A stretch of 64,000 bases of DNA, from contig NZ_CP073318.1 of NCBI RefSeq assembly GCF_018263855.1, forward strand, positions 9,734,001-9,798,000, read 5' to 3'. Source of the stretch: Kutzneria sp. CA-103260. Lineage in GTDB: Bacteria; Actinomycetota; Actinomycetes; Mycobacteriales; Pseudonocardiaceae. The notes beneath the pieces were generated by a model. It was not told the DNA's origin. It worked only from the letters and a program-made list of their open reading frames with translations, and did no database searches. A program made the position numbers and the translations under genes. Shown in pieces: positions 16,449 to 26,876 of the stretch. The first letter of the stretch is position 1. Every line of letters begins with the position of its first letter.

Positions 16449-18672
16449 AGTTCCACAGCGTCAGCGGTTCCTCGGCGGTGTCCAGGCCGGCAGCGGCGGC
16501 GATCGCGCGGTCCCACTCCGGATCGGACGTGTAGTCGTTGTGACCCAGAATGCCTGGGCGCCAACGACGTCCGGCGATCGGGCCGTGCTGCGGATCGGGC
16601 AGCCAGTGGTCGCCGCCGAGCACCAGCGCGCCATGCTCGCTGGGCTCGGCGGCTGGTAGGGCACCCTCGTAGCCGACACCGAGCAACTGCCCGTCGAACG
16701 CCTGCCGTTCCCAGGTCGTCACGCCGCCGCCGATCGCGTCGGTGCCCCGGCACACCGCGCGCCACCGGCCACCCATCGCCCTCGACAGCTCCACCAGCGA
16801 ATCGTGCGACACGACAGCGGGAAAGGCCCGCTGGTACGCCCATTGCAGCGGCGATCCCGCCGTCACCAGCCCGACGCGTTCACGTTCGTGCGCCGGCAGT
16901 GAATCCAGCAGCCGGGCCGCCGCGACGGCGGCGAGCAGGCTGCCCTGGCTGTAGCCGGCGAGTACCACCCGGGCCCCCGGCTCGGCCAGGTGTTCCCGAG
17001 CCCGCGCAACGAGTTCCGGGATCGCCTTCAGCGCGTAGCACGGCGGCACCAGCGGATGCGCCTCACGCGGCCAGAATCCGGCGATGTCGTTCAGTAAACC
17101 CAGCTGTCGCGCGGCTTGCGGCGACTTCGAGGCCACGTAGACCTGCCGCAGCGCGCCGATGGCGAACGCGCCAAGCGCGGTGATTCCGATGCCCGGCAAC
17201 GGCTGTGCCCACCACGGCAGGACGACGCCGCGCACCTGCATCAGGAACGACACCACAGTGCCGGCCGCCAGTACGCCCGCGGCGACCAGGACGATGTGGT
17301 GCGCGTGGTTGCGCTTCAACCGGGCGATCCGCCACGCCTGGGCGGCTCGCTTCGCGGCCTCCGGCTTTCCCGGATGCAGCAGGTCGATCTCCACCGGCTT
17401 CGCCCCTCGCGGCAGCACCAGCACGGCCGCGCCGATCAACCCGACCACCACCGCCAGCACCGCGGCCACGCCCCACAGTGTTGTCACGTAACGATATCCG
17501 GGTGGCAGCTGCAACGTGTTGTCCCGCAGCGCCTGCTGCACCGTGATCCCGACGCCCGCGCCGAATCCGCCGCCCAGCAGCGAAGCGATCACCAGCACCG
17601 GGGCGGCCATCCAGCCGCCGGCCCACGGCCGCTGCGAGCCCGGCAGCGCCGACCAACAACCGCGGGCCAGCAAGGCCGCCGGAATCAGCACCAGCCCGAA
17701 CAGAACGCACGTCACCGCGAGCACCGCGGCGATTGATTCGACGGTCGGATTGGTGCCGGGCAAATGCCGCCCGCCGCTGGGCATCGGTGTGAGCGCCGCC
17801 GCGGCGACGACCTCCAGAATGGTCAACACGACCAGAATCCGCCGCGGCCACGGCTTGAACCAGCGGCCCTCGGTCGGCGCGTCCAACAACAGCGTGATCA
17901 GCACACTGGCCGCGATCAGCACCCAGGCGGCCACCCACACCACGGTCACGCCGTCCGACGACGGCGCGAACGGCCCGCCGACCGCGAGCAGCGCCGCGCA
18001 GGCGAGCCCCGCTGTGGCGTGCAACACATGCAGCGCGGGCGCGTCCGGATCGGCGGCGATCTGCGCCCCGGGAAGCAGGCCACCGCGCGGCGCCGGCTGC
18101 ACCCCGTACACCTTCCAGTCGATGGCCGACAGCTTGTGCAGCACCGCCACCACGAGCAGCACCGGTGCCAGCCCGATCGGCCCGCGCCACGGCCGCAGAT
18201 GCTCGAACTGGTCCAGCCACTGCCCGGCGACCAGGTCGAGGCTCACCACCGTCAACTGCGTCACCAACAGCATGGTGAGCACCAGCGCCGCCAGCCGCAC
18301 CAGGGACCGCAGCGTGCCGCCGAGCACCCGGCCCGTCGGCGGCAGCATCCAGTGCGCCATGTTGGCCAGCGAGAACGGCAGCAGCAGCGCCCAGGCCGCC
18401 TTGGCGAAGCCGCCCGACGTCATGGCGCTCCACAGGTAGCCCTCGACGGTGCGCGGCACCGGCCGGCCGCCGGCCTGCAGCACCGGCCCCGGCGCGGGTC
18501 TGCGCAACCGGTCGGCCGGGCGCACGAGACGGCCCACGCCGTCGCCCGCGACGTCCACGGCGACAACCGCGTCGACCAGTGACTCCGGTGTGGTCCCCAT
18601 AACACCGTGCACCCGCAATTCGATGACACGGGTGTCGGGTCCTGCGATAAGCACCGGGCCATACTGGGCCAT
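16438..18672 (-). CDS. polytopic membrane protein with alpha/beta-hydrolase (GYSQGS) domain
   Basis: 744 residues. An N-terminal soluble segment (RVIELRVHGVMGTTPESLVDA, resembling the start of lipase-like proteins) is followed by roughly eight to ten transmembrane helices (residues ~100-480). The C-terminal hydrolase part carries the nucleophile elbow VVLAGYSQGSLLAAVAAA with Ser near residue 590. GGDHWLPDPQHG and GHNDYTSDPEWD near the end could supply the catalytic His/Asp. This suggests a membrane-anchored esterase/lipase, but whether the hydrolase part is cytoplasmic or external is unclear. The N-terminal start ATG 18672 is unsupported by a clear ribosome site. No obvious operon partner; it is divergent from ahcY. 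Confidence 0.7.
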   Translation of the reverse strand: MAQYGPVLIAGPDTRVIELRVHGVMGTTPESLVDAVVAVDVAGDGVGRLVRPADRLRRPAPGPVLQAGGRPVPRTVEGYLWSAMTSGGFAKAAWALLLPFSLANMAHWMLPPTGRVLGGTLRSLVRLAALVLTMLLVTQLTVVSLDLVAGQWLDQFEHLRPWRGPIGLAPVLLVVAVLHKLSAIDWKVYGVQPAPRGGLLPGAQIAADPDAPALHVLHATAGLACAALLAVGGPFAPSSDGVTVVWVAAWVLIAASVLITLLLDAPTEGRWFKPWPRRILVVLTILEVVAAAALTPMPSGGRHLPGTNPTVESIAAVLAVTCVLFGLVLIPAALLARGCWSALPGSQRPWAGGWMAAPVLVIASLLGGGFGAGVGITVQQALRDNTLQLPPGYRYVTTLWGVAAVLAVVVGLIGAAVLVLPRGAKPVEIDLLHPGKPEAAKRAAQAWRIARLKRNHAHHIVLVAAGVLAAGTVVSFLMQVRGVVLPWWAQPLPGIGITALGAFAIGALRQVYVASKSPQAARQLGLLNDIAGFWPREAHPLVPPCYALKAIPELVARAREHLAEPGARVVLAGYSQGSLLAAVAAARLLDSLPAHERERVGLVTAGSPLQWAYQRAFPAVVSHDSLVELSRAMGGRWRAVCRGTDAIGGGVTTWERQAFDGQLLGVGYEGALPAAEPSEHGALVLGGDHWLPDPQHGPIAGRRWRPGILGHNDYTSDPEWDRAIAAAAGLDTAEEPLTLWNFKR

Positions 18673-18764
18673 TCAGTAGTCATTGACCCGTGACCCAGCG
18701 CTCCGGCGTGGCGGACCGACTAGTGTGCATGGCCGACGACCCACTGGTTCTGGAGGACTCCACG

Positions 18765-20237
<1,473 letters not shown>

Positions 20238-20240
20238 GTT

Positions 20241-20326
20241 CTCGCCGCGCGTTCCGCGCGGGGCTCGGCCCCTTCGGGGGCCGATGCCTCGCCCCGGGCG
20301 AAGCATCGGCGGGGCCTCGCGGTCTC
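20241..20326 (+). repeat. family B repeat, collapsed copy
   Basis: GCCGATGCCTCGCCC (20280-20294) and GGGCGAAGCATCGGC (20296-20310) are inverted arms. Flanks CGGCTCGGCC-like on the left and GCGGGGCCTCGC on the right match the full copy at 32053-32214. Relative to that copy the inner half of the stem and the loop are missing. Lies directly after the ahcY stop. Confidence 0.65.
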
Positions 20327-20348
20327 CTGTGACGGCGGGCCCTGTGTT

Positions 20349-20395
20349 GTGAAGGGGCCCTTCCTGGCGTTCGACGTCAGGAAGGGCCCCTTCAG
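20349..20395. repeat. family A repeat forming a perfect 16-base hairpin
   Basis: GAAGGGGCCCTTCCTG (20351-20366) pairs perfectly with CAGGAAGGGCCCCTTC (20378-20393); three inner pairs (one G-U) extend it. It lies between the convergent ahcY and HTH-regulator genes and should terminate transcription from both sides. Same word family as 7032-7084 and 43677-43756. Confidence 0.75.
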
Positions 20396-20400
20396 CACGT

Positions 20401-21375
20401 TCAGGGCGCGCCCCAGTGCACGGTGATGCCGGCGCGGTCGCAGCTGACGGGTTCGAAGTAGGCGCTCACCACGCCGTCCAGGCCATAGCTGAGCTCCTCG
20501 TGCACGATGGCGTCGCCGTGCTGCTCACGGAAGCAGCGCACCGGCAGCACGCCCCGATGGAAGCGCAGTTGGAGCAGGTAGTTGCCGGCGGGGGCGGGGA
20601 AGCGGCGCAGGTGGCCGCCGGTCTGGCCGACGGCGGTGTCGATCACCGTGTAGCTGAACACGTGCATCTCGCCGGGCCGTAACCGGCGGTCGAACAGCAG
20701 CTCGAAGGCCACCGAGCCGTCCGGCCCGCGCTTGCGCATGCGGCCGGCGCGGCAGCCCTCGCCGGTGTGCACGGCGGAGTGCTCGACCTGGCCCTGCTCG
20801 TCGGCGGGGTGCAGTGCCAGGTAGCGGTCCGCGCCGTCGGCGCTGCCCCGCACGACGAGCCGGCTCAGCACCGAGCGCCGGGTCCGCGCGGCGTTGACGG
20901 TCACGACCTCGTGCAGCGCGAGCACGTCGAGCAGCCCGTTGCGCAGATCGGCCTCGAACTCCTCGGCGGCCAGGCTGGTGGACCGCCCGGAGTGCTCGCC
21001 CATCGGCTCGATCAGCCCCAGCAGCGAGTTGGACGGCAGGTCCAGCACCTGCTCCAGCGCCAGCACGGCCTCGGTGGCGCGGGGCATCTCGGGCCGGCGC
21101 AGGCCGCGCTGCCAGTAGCTGAGCGTGGACTGTCCGATGTGGGTGCCGGCCTCGTCCAGTGCCGCCCGCAGCCGGGCCAGCGGCAGGCCGCGGTAGGTGA
21201 TCGCCTGGTGTAGGGCCTGATGAAACGGCCCGTCACGCAGCGCAGTCGCTAGCGTGGGCGGCAGTCCGCCAGTCGGGTGCACTTTTTCACTCGGTGCGTC
21301 CAGGCTTTCCCCGGCCAACGCGGCACCACCCATCTCCCGGCCTGCCGTGTCTGAAGTGGACGTTAGAGTAGTCAC
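20401..21375 (-). CDS. XRE-like helix-turn-helix protein with unknown C-terminal domain
   Basis: 324 residues from GTG 21375 (ATG 21333 is an alternative; neither has a strong ribosome site). Residues ~55-120 contain an XRE/Cro-type HTH: LARLRAALDEAGTHIGQSTL followed by SYWQRGLRRP, then LALEQVLDLPSNSLLGLI. The C-terminal ~200 residues form an Arg/Val-rich beta domain (LHEVVTVNAARTRRSVLSRL; FELLFDRRLRPGEMHVFSY) without a recognised fold, ending in VSAYFEPVSCDRAGITVHWG. Such single-gene regulators are common in actinomycetes. It is divergent from the GH92 gene with about 156 bases between, so it could regulate that gene; this is inference from position only. Confidence 0.75.
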   Translation of the reverse strand: MTTLTSTSDTAGREMGGAALAGESLDAPSEKVHPTGGLPPTLATALRDGPFHQALHQAITYRGLPLARLRAALDEAGTHIGQSTLSYWQRGLRRPEMPRATEAVLALEQVLDLPSNSLLGLIEPMGEHSGRSTSLAAEEFEADLRNGLLDVLALHEVVTVNAARTRRSVLSRLVVRGSADGADRYLALHPADEQGQVEHSAVHTGEGCRAGRMRKRGPDGSVAFELLFDRRLRPGEMHVFSYTVIDTAVGQTGGHLRRFPAPAGNYLLQLRFHRGVLPVRCFREQHGDAIVHEELSYGLDGVVSAYFEPVSCDRAGITVHWGAP

Positions 21376-21531
21376 TCGTTTTGGTGATTGATAGCGACCC
21401 CTCCGAGCGACCTCTGCGGTGCGTCTCTTGCGGGTGCCCGGACCAGTTTTTGACGATCACTTGTCGGGTTCACGACAGCTGCCCGACACTGCTGAGGACG
21501 CTGTCAACGTTGTCACCGTCTTGGGGGTCTG

Positions 21532-24500
21532 ATGCGCCCACTGGTCGTCACCCTGCTCGCGCTGGTGCTGCTCGCGCCGCCCGCGCTCGCTGGCCAACCG
21601 CCGCTCGCCGACCCGGTCGCCCTGACCGATCCGATGATCGGGACCGGTTCCGCCGGCGCGGCCGTCGGTGAGATCAACAACTTCCCCGGCCCGAGCACGC
21701 CGTTCGGCATGCTCCAGTGGAGCCCGGACACCGCCGACCACTACGCCGGGTACTCCTATGAGGACAAGACCATCAAGGGCTTCAGCCTCACCCACGCCTC
21801 GGTCGGCTGCCGCCAGTTCGGCGACGTGCCGATCCTGCCGGTCAGCGGCGACGTCGGCGCGACGCCGTGGTCGCTGCAGGAGCCGTTCACGCACGCAGGT
21901 GAGCAGGCCTCACCCGGCTACTACACGGTGACCGCGGGCGGCGTGCGCACCGAGCTGACCACCGCGCAGCGGGCCGGGCAGGGGCGGTTCACGTTCCCGG
22001 CCAACGCCCCCGCGCACGTGCTGGTCAAGGCCGGCGGCAGCCTCAACGGCGACACCGACGCCAGCGTCGCCTTCCCGGACGACCACACCGTCACCGGCTC
22101 GGCCACCTCGGGCGGATTCTGCGGCCAGGGCAACAAGTACACCGTCCACTACATGATCACCTTTGACCGGCCGTTCACCGCCAAGGCCTCGTGGAGCGGC
22201 AGCTCGGCAGCGGTGCCCAACGTCGTCGCGCCGGACGAGAAGGCCCGTGGACTGGCCGGTCCACAGATCGCCGGTCCACAGGTCGGAGCGACCCTCGACT
22301 TCGACACCAGCAAGGACGCGACGCTGCGGGCCAAGGTGGCCATCTCCTTCGTCTCGGTTGACGGCGCGGCAAAGAACCTGGCCGCCGACGCGCCCGCGTG
22401 GGACTTCGCCGGCATGCAGGCCGCCACGAAGGCCCGCTGGGCGTCCTACCTCGGTCGGATCGCCATCGGCGGCGGGCGGACCGACCTGATGAAAACGTTC
22501 TATGCGGCGCTGTACCACTCGCTCCAGTACCCGGTGACGTTCAACGACGTGGACGGCGGCTACACCGGCTTCGACGGCAAGGTGCACAACACCGGCGGCC
22601 GCACCCAGTACGCCAACTTCTCCGGCTGGGACATCTACCGCTGCGAGATCCCGCTGCTGGCCACGCTCGCCCCGGACGAGACCTCCGACATGATGCAGTC
22701 CCTGGTCAACGACGCCGACCAGTACGGCTGGCTGCCCAAGTGGCCGGTCTACAACGACGAGTCCGGGGTGATGAACGGCGACTCGGTCGCCCCGATCATC
22801 GCCGGCGCGTACGCCTTCGGGGCCCGGGACTTCGACGCCGGCAAGGCGCTGGCCCAGCTGGTCAAGGGCGCGACCAAGGACGGCACCGTGGGCTGGGGCT
22901 ACGAGGAGCGGCCCAACGTCGTGGCCTACCAGCAACTCGGCTACGTGCCCTCGGCCGACAACGAGAACGTGTCGATGACCGAGGAGTACGCCATCGACGA
23001 CTTCGCCATCGGTCAGTTCGCCGCGGCCCTCGGCGACGACGACACAGCGGCGACTTTCGCGACCCGCGGCCAGAACTGGCAGCACGTCTTCGATCCGACC
23101 ACCGGCTACGTCCGGCCGCACGGTTCCGACGGCGCCTACCCGGCCGGGCCGGTGCTCGTGCCACCGCCGCCCGGCCAGTTCGCGCCCACCGGCTTCGCCG
23201 AGGGCAACGCCGCCCAGTACACGTGGATGGTGCCGCAGAACCTGGCCGGCCTGATCGGCGCGGTCGGCGGCCGGGACGCCGCGATCAAGCGCCTGGACGA
23301 CCTGTTCACCAAGCTCAACGTCGGCCCGGTCGAGCCGTACTACTGGGCCGGCAACGAGCCCATGTTCAGCGTGCCGTGGACGTACGACTACCTCGGCCAG
23401 CCCTGGAAGACCCAGGACGTGGTGCGGCGGGTGCAGTCGGAGCTGTTCGCGGCGACGCCCGACGGCGAGCCCGGCAACGACGATCTCGGCGCGCAGTCCG
23501 CCTGGTACGTGTGGTCGGCGCTCGGCCTGTACCCGGTCACGCCCGGCGCCACCGACCTGGCCGTGAACACGCCGCTGTTCCCGCACGTCGAGATCCGCAC
23601 CGGCGCCGGGCGGCGGATTGTGATCGACACTCAGGGCGCCGGTCCGCACATCCAGGGCCTGTCGGTCAACGGCGTGCCGTGGAACCGGACCGGGCTGCCG
23701 TCCGACCTGCTGGCCTGGGGCGGGCACGTGCAGTACCGGCTCGGCGACGGCACCGGGTGGACCGCCGCGCCGCCGAAGTCCTATCGGGACGGTGAGGCGC
23801 CGGCGATCGGCTACGTGACCCCGCTCGGCGCCTCGACCGGCAACACGTTCCAAGTTGGCGCACGGAACCAGACCGGCGAACCGGTGACCGTGCCGTGGAC
23901 GCTGACCGTGCCCCCGGGCGCGTCCGCGTCGTTGACGCGGGGGCAGCTTGTGGTGCCGGCCAACGGGACGGCAAGCGTGCCCGTGACGATTCAGGCCACC
24001 GCGAACGGCCTCTACCCGGTGTCCGTCGACTTCGGTCACAAGCAGCGCGCCACCGCCTACTTCGCCGTCGCGGGCACCGACCACACCACCACCGCGTGCA
24101 GCACGCTCGGCGCGACCAACACCGACTGTGGGCTCACCCAGATCGAGTACGCCAACGACGGCGCGACCGCTCCAGTGACCGTCAACGGAGTCTCGGCCCG
24201 GCGCATGGTGCGTGCCCACGACTGGGGCGACTACCGGTACATGTACTTCCAGGCCGACCAACGCGCCATCCCCGGCACCGGCCCGTACAACGCCACGATC
24301 ACCGTGCGGTACCTGGACACCGGCACCGACACGTTCGTTCTCCAGTACGACTCGGTGAACCAGTCCTATGTCGACGCCCAGCGCGTCACCAAGACCGGCA
24401 CCGGCACGTGGCAGGACGTCACCGTCACCGTCAAGGACGCCAAGTTCGCCCACCGCGAGAACGGCCAGTCCGACTTCCGGATCTCCTCCGACGGCTCCGG

Positions 24501-24594
24501 CGACGCCAGCGCCGAAACCATCGCGTCGGCGCACCTCACGGTCGTCGGGCCGGACATCCTCGCGGTCCGTCAATGCCCCGCCACTACGCCATAA
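21532..24594 (+). CDS. secreted GH92-family alpha-mannosidase
   Basis: 1020 residues. A cleavable signal peptide (MRPLVVTLLALVLLAPPALA) is followed by the two-part GH92 module: DPMIGTGSAGAAVGEINNFPGP and FGMLQWSPDTA, GFSLTHASVGCRQFGDVPILP, then VSMTEEYAIDDFAIGQFA and GNEPMFSVPWTYDYLGQPW. The conserved GNDDLGAQSAWYVWSALGLYP carries the Ca2+/catalytic acidic residues of these exo-acting alpha-mannosidases. After residue ~760 comes a NEW3-like beta domain (VPWTLTVPPGASASLTRGQL), then a C-terminal beta-sandwich resembling a carbohydrate-binding module. Probably trims external mannans. It starts at ATG 21532 behind a moderate GGGGGT site. Confidence 0.9.
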   Translation: MRPLVVTLLALVLLAPPALAGQPPLADPVALTDPMIGTGSAGAAVGEINNFPGPSTPFGMLQWSPDTADHYAGYSYEDKTIKGFSLTHASVGCRQFGDVPILPVSGDVGATPWSLQEPFTHAGEQASPGYYTVTAGGVRTELTTAQRAGQGRFTFPANAPAHVLVKAGGSLNGDTDASVAFPDDHTVTGSATSGGFCGQGNKYTVHYMITFDRPFTAKASWSGSSAAVPNVVAPDEKARGLAGPQIAGPQVGATLDFDTSKDATLRAKVAISFVSVDGAAKNLAADAPAWDFAGMQAATKARWASYLGRIAIGGGRTDLMKTFYAALYHSLQYPVTFNDVDGGYTGFDGKVHNTGGRTQYANFSGWDIYRCEIPLLATLAPDETSDMMQSLVNDADQYGWLPKWPVYNDESGVMNGDSVAPIIAGAYAFGARDFDAGKALAQLVKGATKDGTVGWGYEERPNVVAYQQLGYVPSADNENVSMTEEYAIDDFAIGQFAAALGDDDTAATFATRGQNWQHVFDPTTGYVRPHGSDGAYPAGPVLVPPPPGQFAPTGFAEGNAAQYTWMVPQNLAGLIGAVGGRDAAIKRLDDLFTKLNVGPVEPYYWAGNEPMFSVPWTYDYLGQPWKTQDVVRRVQSELFAATPDGEPGNDDLGAQSAWYVWSALGLYPVTPGATDLAVNTPLFPHVEIRTGAGRRIVIDTQGAGPHIQGLSVNGVPWNRTGLPSDLLAWGGHVQYRLGDGTGWTAAPPKSYRDGEAPAIGYVTPLGASTGNTFQVGARNQTGEPVTVPWTLTVPPGASASLTRGQLVVPANGTASVPVTIQATANGLYPVSVDFGHKQRATAYFAVAGTDHTTTACSTLGATNTDCGLTQIEYANDGATAPVTVNGVSARRMVRAHDWGDYRYMYFQADQRAIPGTGPYNATITVRYLDTGTDTFVLQYDSVNQSYVDAQRVTKTGTGTWQDVTVTVKDAKFAHRENGQSDFRISSDGSGDASAETIASAHLTVVGPDILAVRQCPATTP

Positions 24595-24610
24595 CGGCCG
24601 CCGTCGCCAC

Positions 24611-24771
24611 GGAGTCGCTCGGCCCCGCCGCTGCTTCGCACGGTTGCTGGATTTTTTGAGGGCCGCCACTCGACGCGCCCCACCACCCAGCCGACGCGGC
24701 GCTCGAAAAATCCAGCAAGGGCGAGGCAGCGGGTCCGAGGGGCCGAGCCGCGACGCCGGAGGCGGCGCCAT
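24611..24771 (-). repeat. family B repeat, full copy in inverse orientation
   Basis: Inverted arms at 24628-24666 and 24696-24732 can form a long imperfect stem around a loop with the word CTGGGTGGTGGGGCGCG (read on the - strand). Read on the - strand it aligns along its whole length with 32053-32214: GGCGCCGCCTCCGGCGTCGC start, CTCGCCCTTGCTGGATTTTT arm, and GCGGGGCC end. It lies between the convergent GH92 and DnaJ-NERD genes. Confidence 0.75.
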
Positions 24772-24772
24772 G

Positions 24773-26116
24773 TTACGCCTTGACCTGGTCCAACAGCGTC
24801 AGGAACACATCGCGTTCGATCACGGCCGGCTCGTCCGCGAGCCGGCCGCCGATGTGGCACACGAACGTCTCGGGGCTGACCACCTCGATCGGCATGGTGT
24901 CCGGCATCCGGCACGTCACCAGGCCGGGCTCGGGGGTGTGCACCAGCACGATGCCCTCGACCTGCACCTTGGGCAGCAGCATCTGGTACGCGGCGACGGT
25001 TCGCGCGAGCCGCAGCGAGCCGCCGTCGAAGCTCTCGCCGTCGCGCAGCAGGTCGCCGTCGCCGTCGCTGGTGTAGTGCCCGGCCGGCCAGATCTTCGAC
25101 TCGATCAGCAGCAGCTTGCGCCCGCACAGCACGGCATGGTCGACCTCGGCCTTCGAGGAACCGGGCCAGGCCAGGCCGTGGAAGATGCGCGCGGCCGGGA
25201 TCTGGCCCAGGTAGCCGGACAGCAGGTCCAGCGTCATCCACTCGCCGCGGGTGCAGTCCTTGACCGGCTCGTCCTCGGACGGCAGCAGCCGGGTGCCCGG
25301 CGCGCCGAACAGGTTGAACGTGCGGAAGTCGAGGGTGAAGATCCGCTCGGTCACCCGGGAGGACAGGTACCAGCGGCCCAGCGGCGGCAGCGCGAACACG
25401 CCCGCGGCCAGCAGCACCACGGCGATCCCGGACAGCGCGCCGGCGGACAGGGCGTAGATGCCCAGCGCCGCCATGCCGGCGGCCCAGATGTAGGTGATCA
25501 CGGCCAGGAACTTCGGCGTCGCCTTGCCGGCGATGGTCACCGCGACGTACACGATGGGCACGATCATCACCACCGCGACGACGGAGAAGCCGCCGGCCAG
25601 CATCGGCACCACGGTGGCGGCCAGCAGCGCGGTCCACACCGCGGCCACGGTGAAGAACCAGCGCTGGGCCCAGCCGAAACCGGGCCGCCAGTGCACCTTC
25701 GAGTCCGGGTTGACCCGCTGCCACCAGGGGATCGTGTCGGTCGGGATGGCCCGCAGGCCGGACGGGAAGCCGGCCGGCTGGGGCGGCGGTTCCGGCGGCC
25801 GCTCCTCCCGCTCGGCGTAGGCGGCCTCCTCCTGGAACTCCTCCCAGGCCTCCCATTCCGGCGGCGTCGGCGGCCGCGGCCGCCGCTGCTCGGGCACGCC
25901 GAGGGAACGCCGCTGGTCGTAGGCGGCGCGCTTGGCCGGGTCGGACAGCGTCTCGTACGCCTCCTGCACCAGCCGGAACATGATCTGGCTGCCGCCGGCG
26001 TCCGGGTGCAGCACCTTCACCAGCGAACGGTGGGCAGACTTGATCTCCGCCTGAGAGGCGCCAGGCTTGACTTCCAGCAACTCGTAGTAGTCGACTCCGC
26101 CCACGGCCCTTCCCAT
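24773..26116 (-). CDS. DnaJ - transmembrane - NERD fusion protein
   Basis: 447 residues. A J domain (residues ~8-68) keeps the Hsp70-stimulating HPD at 37-39 (VLHPDAGGSQ) and ends AYDQRRSLG. An acidic/Pro-rich linker (~75-125) follows, then three to four membrane helices (~150-240). The C-terminal part is a NERD (nuclease-related) domain with the restriction-endonuclease-like core AEVDHAVLCGRKLLLIESKIW, where D and E-x-K are the expected metal ligands. So all three parts look functional. J domains recruit DnaK; why one is tethered to a possible nuclease at the membrane is unknown. ATG 26116 has no strong ribosome site. Divergent from tmk. Confidence 0.85.
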   Translation of the reverse strand: MGRAVGGVDYYELLEVKPGASQAEIKSAHRSLVKVLHPDAGGSQIMFRLVQEAYETLSDPAKRAAYDQRRSLGVPEQRRPRPPTPPEWEAWEEFQEEAAYAEREERPPEPPPQPAGFPSGLRAIPTDTIPWWQRVNPDSKVHWRPGFGWAQRWFFTVAAVWTALLAATVVPMLAGGFSVVAVVMIVPIVYVAVTIAGKATPKFLAVITYIWAAGMAALGIYALSAGALSGIAVVLLAAGVFALPPLGRWYLSSRVTERIFTLDFRTFNLFGAPGTRLLPSEDEPVKDCTRGEWMTLDLLSGYLGQIPAARIFHGLAWPGSSKAEVDHAVLCGRKLLLIESKIWPAGHYTSDGDGDLLRDGESFDGGSLRLARTVAAYQMLLPKVQVEGIVLVHTPEPGLVTCRMPDTMPIEVVSPETFVCHIGGRLADEPAVIERDVFLTLLDQVKA

Positions 26117-26229
26117 CTGCGGCTACGTCTGGCGCGGGTACGAACACGATAGGTTGCCTCGGCGTCAGAGTCCCGTCCAACCTGGGCCGTTTCATCACCC
26201 GATCGGTTAAGTCCGTAGGGTGGGCACCC

Positions 26230-26865
26230 GTGGCGAGGCTGGTCGTGATCGAAGGACTTGACGGCGCGGGCAAGCGGACGCTGTCCGACGCGCTGACCGC
26301 CGAACTGGACAAGCGGGGTGCGACCGCGACTCGGATCGCCTTCCCGCGCTACGGCGAGGACGTGCACGCCGACCTGGTGCGCGACGCCATGTACCTGCGG
26401 CTCGGCGACCTGGTGAAGTCCGTGCACGGCATGGCCGTGCTGTTCGCGCTGGACCGCCAGGCGGCCAAGCCGGTGATCGCCGAGGCGCTGGCCGAGCACG
26501 ACGTCGTGCTGCTGGACCGCTACATCGCGTCCAACGCGGCGTACGGGGCGGCTCGGCTGCACGAGGATGTAAACGGCGATTTCGTGCGCTGGGTTCATGA
26601 CCTTGAGGTCGGGCGCTTCGAGCTGCCGCTGCCCGACCGCCAGCTGCTGCTGCGGGTTCCGGTCGAGGTCGCGGCCCAGCGCGCCGCCGGCCGTGAGCAG
26701 ACGGAGCGGCAGCGGGACAGCTACGAGACCGACGACGGCCTCCAGGCCCGCTGCGCCGTGGTGTACGACCAGTTCGTCGACACCGGCTGGCTCGCCCCGT
26801 GGACCGTCGTGGACGGCGTCGGCGGCGCGGACTTCAGCGCGCTGGCCGAGCAGCTGCTGGCGTAG
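26230..26865 (+). CDS. tmk: thymidylate kinase
   Basis: Phosphorylates dTMP to dTDP. 211 residues. The P-loop IEGLDGAGKRTL is at residues ~7-18, the DRY-type motif LLDRYIASNAAYGAA near 95-110, and the LID region follows around REQTERQRD. Similar to the mycobacterial enzyme, in which the P-loop neighbourhood and this LID composition are characteristic. GTG 26230 is the start, with GGGTGGG upstream. It lies upstream of the mtrAB operon as in mycobacteria, with a glyoxalase-type gene inserted between. Confidence 0.94.
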   Translation: MARLVVIEGLDGAGKRTLSDALTAELDKRGATATRIAFPRYGEDVHADLVRDAMYLRLGDLVKSVHGMAVLFALDRQAAKPVIAEALAEHDVVLLDRYIASNAAYGAARLHEDVNGDFVRWVHDLEVGRFELPLPDRQLLLRVPVEVAAQRAAGREQTERQRDSYETDDGLQARCAVVYDQFVDTGWLAPWTVVDGVGGADFSALAEQLLA

Positions 26866-26876
26866 CGAGGGCTTCT

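Noticed and set aside
21910..24771. 953-codon open frame antisense to the GH92 gene
   Set aside because: Same GC-driven artefact; Gly/Arg/Val-rich translation, no ribosome site, real gene on the other strand.
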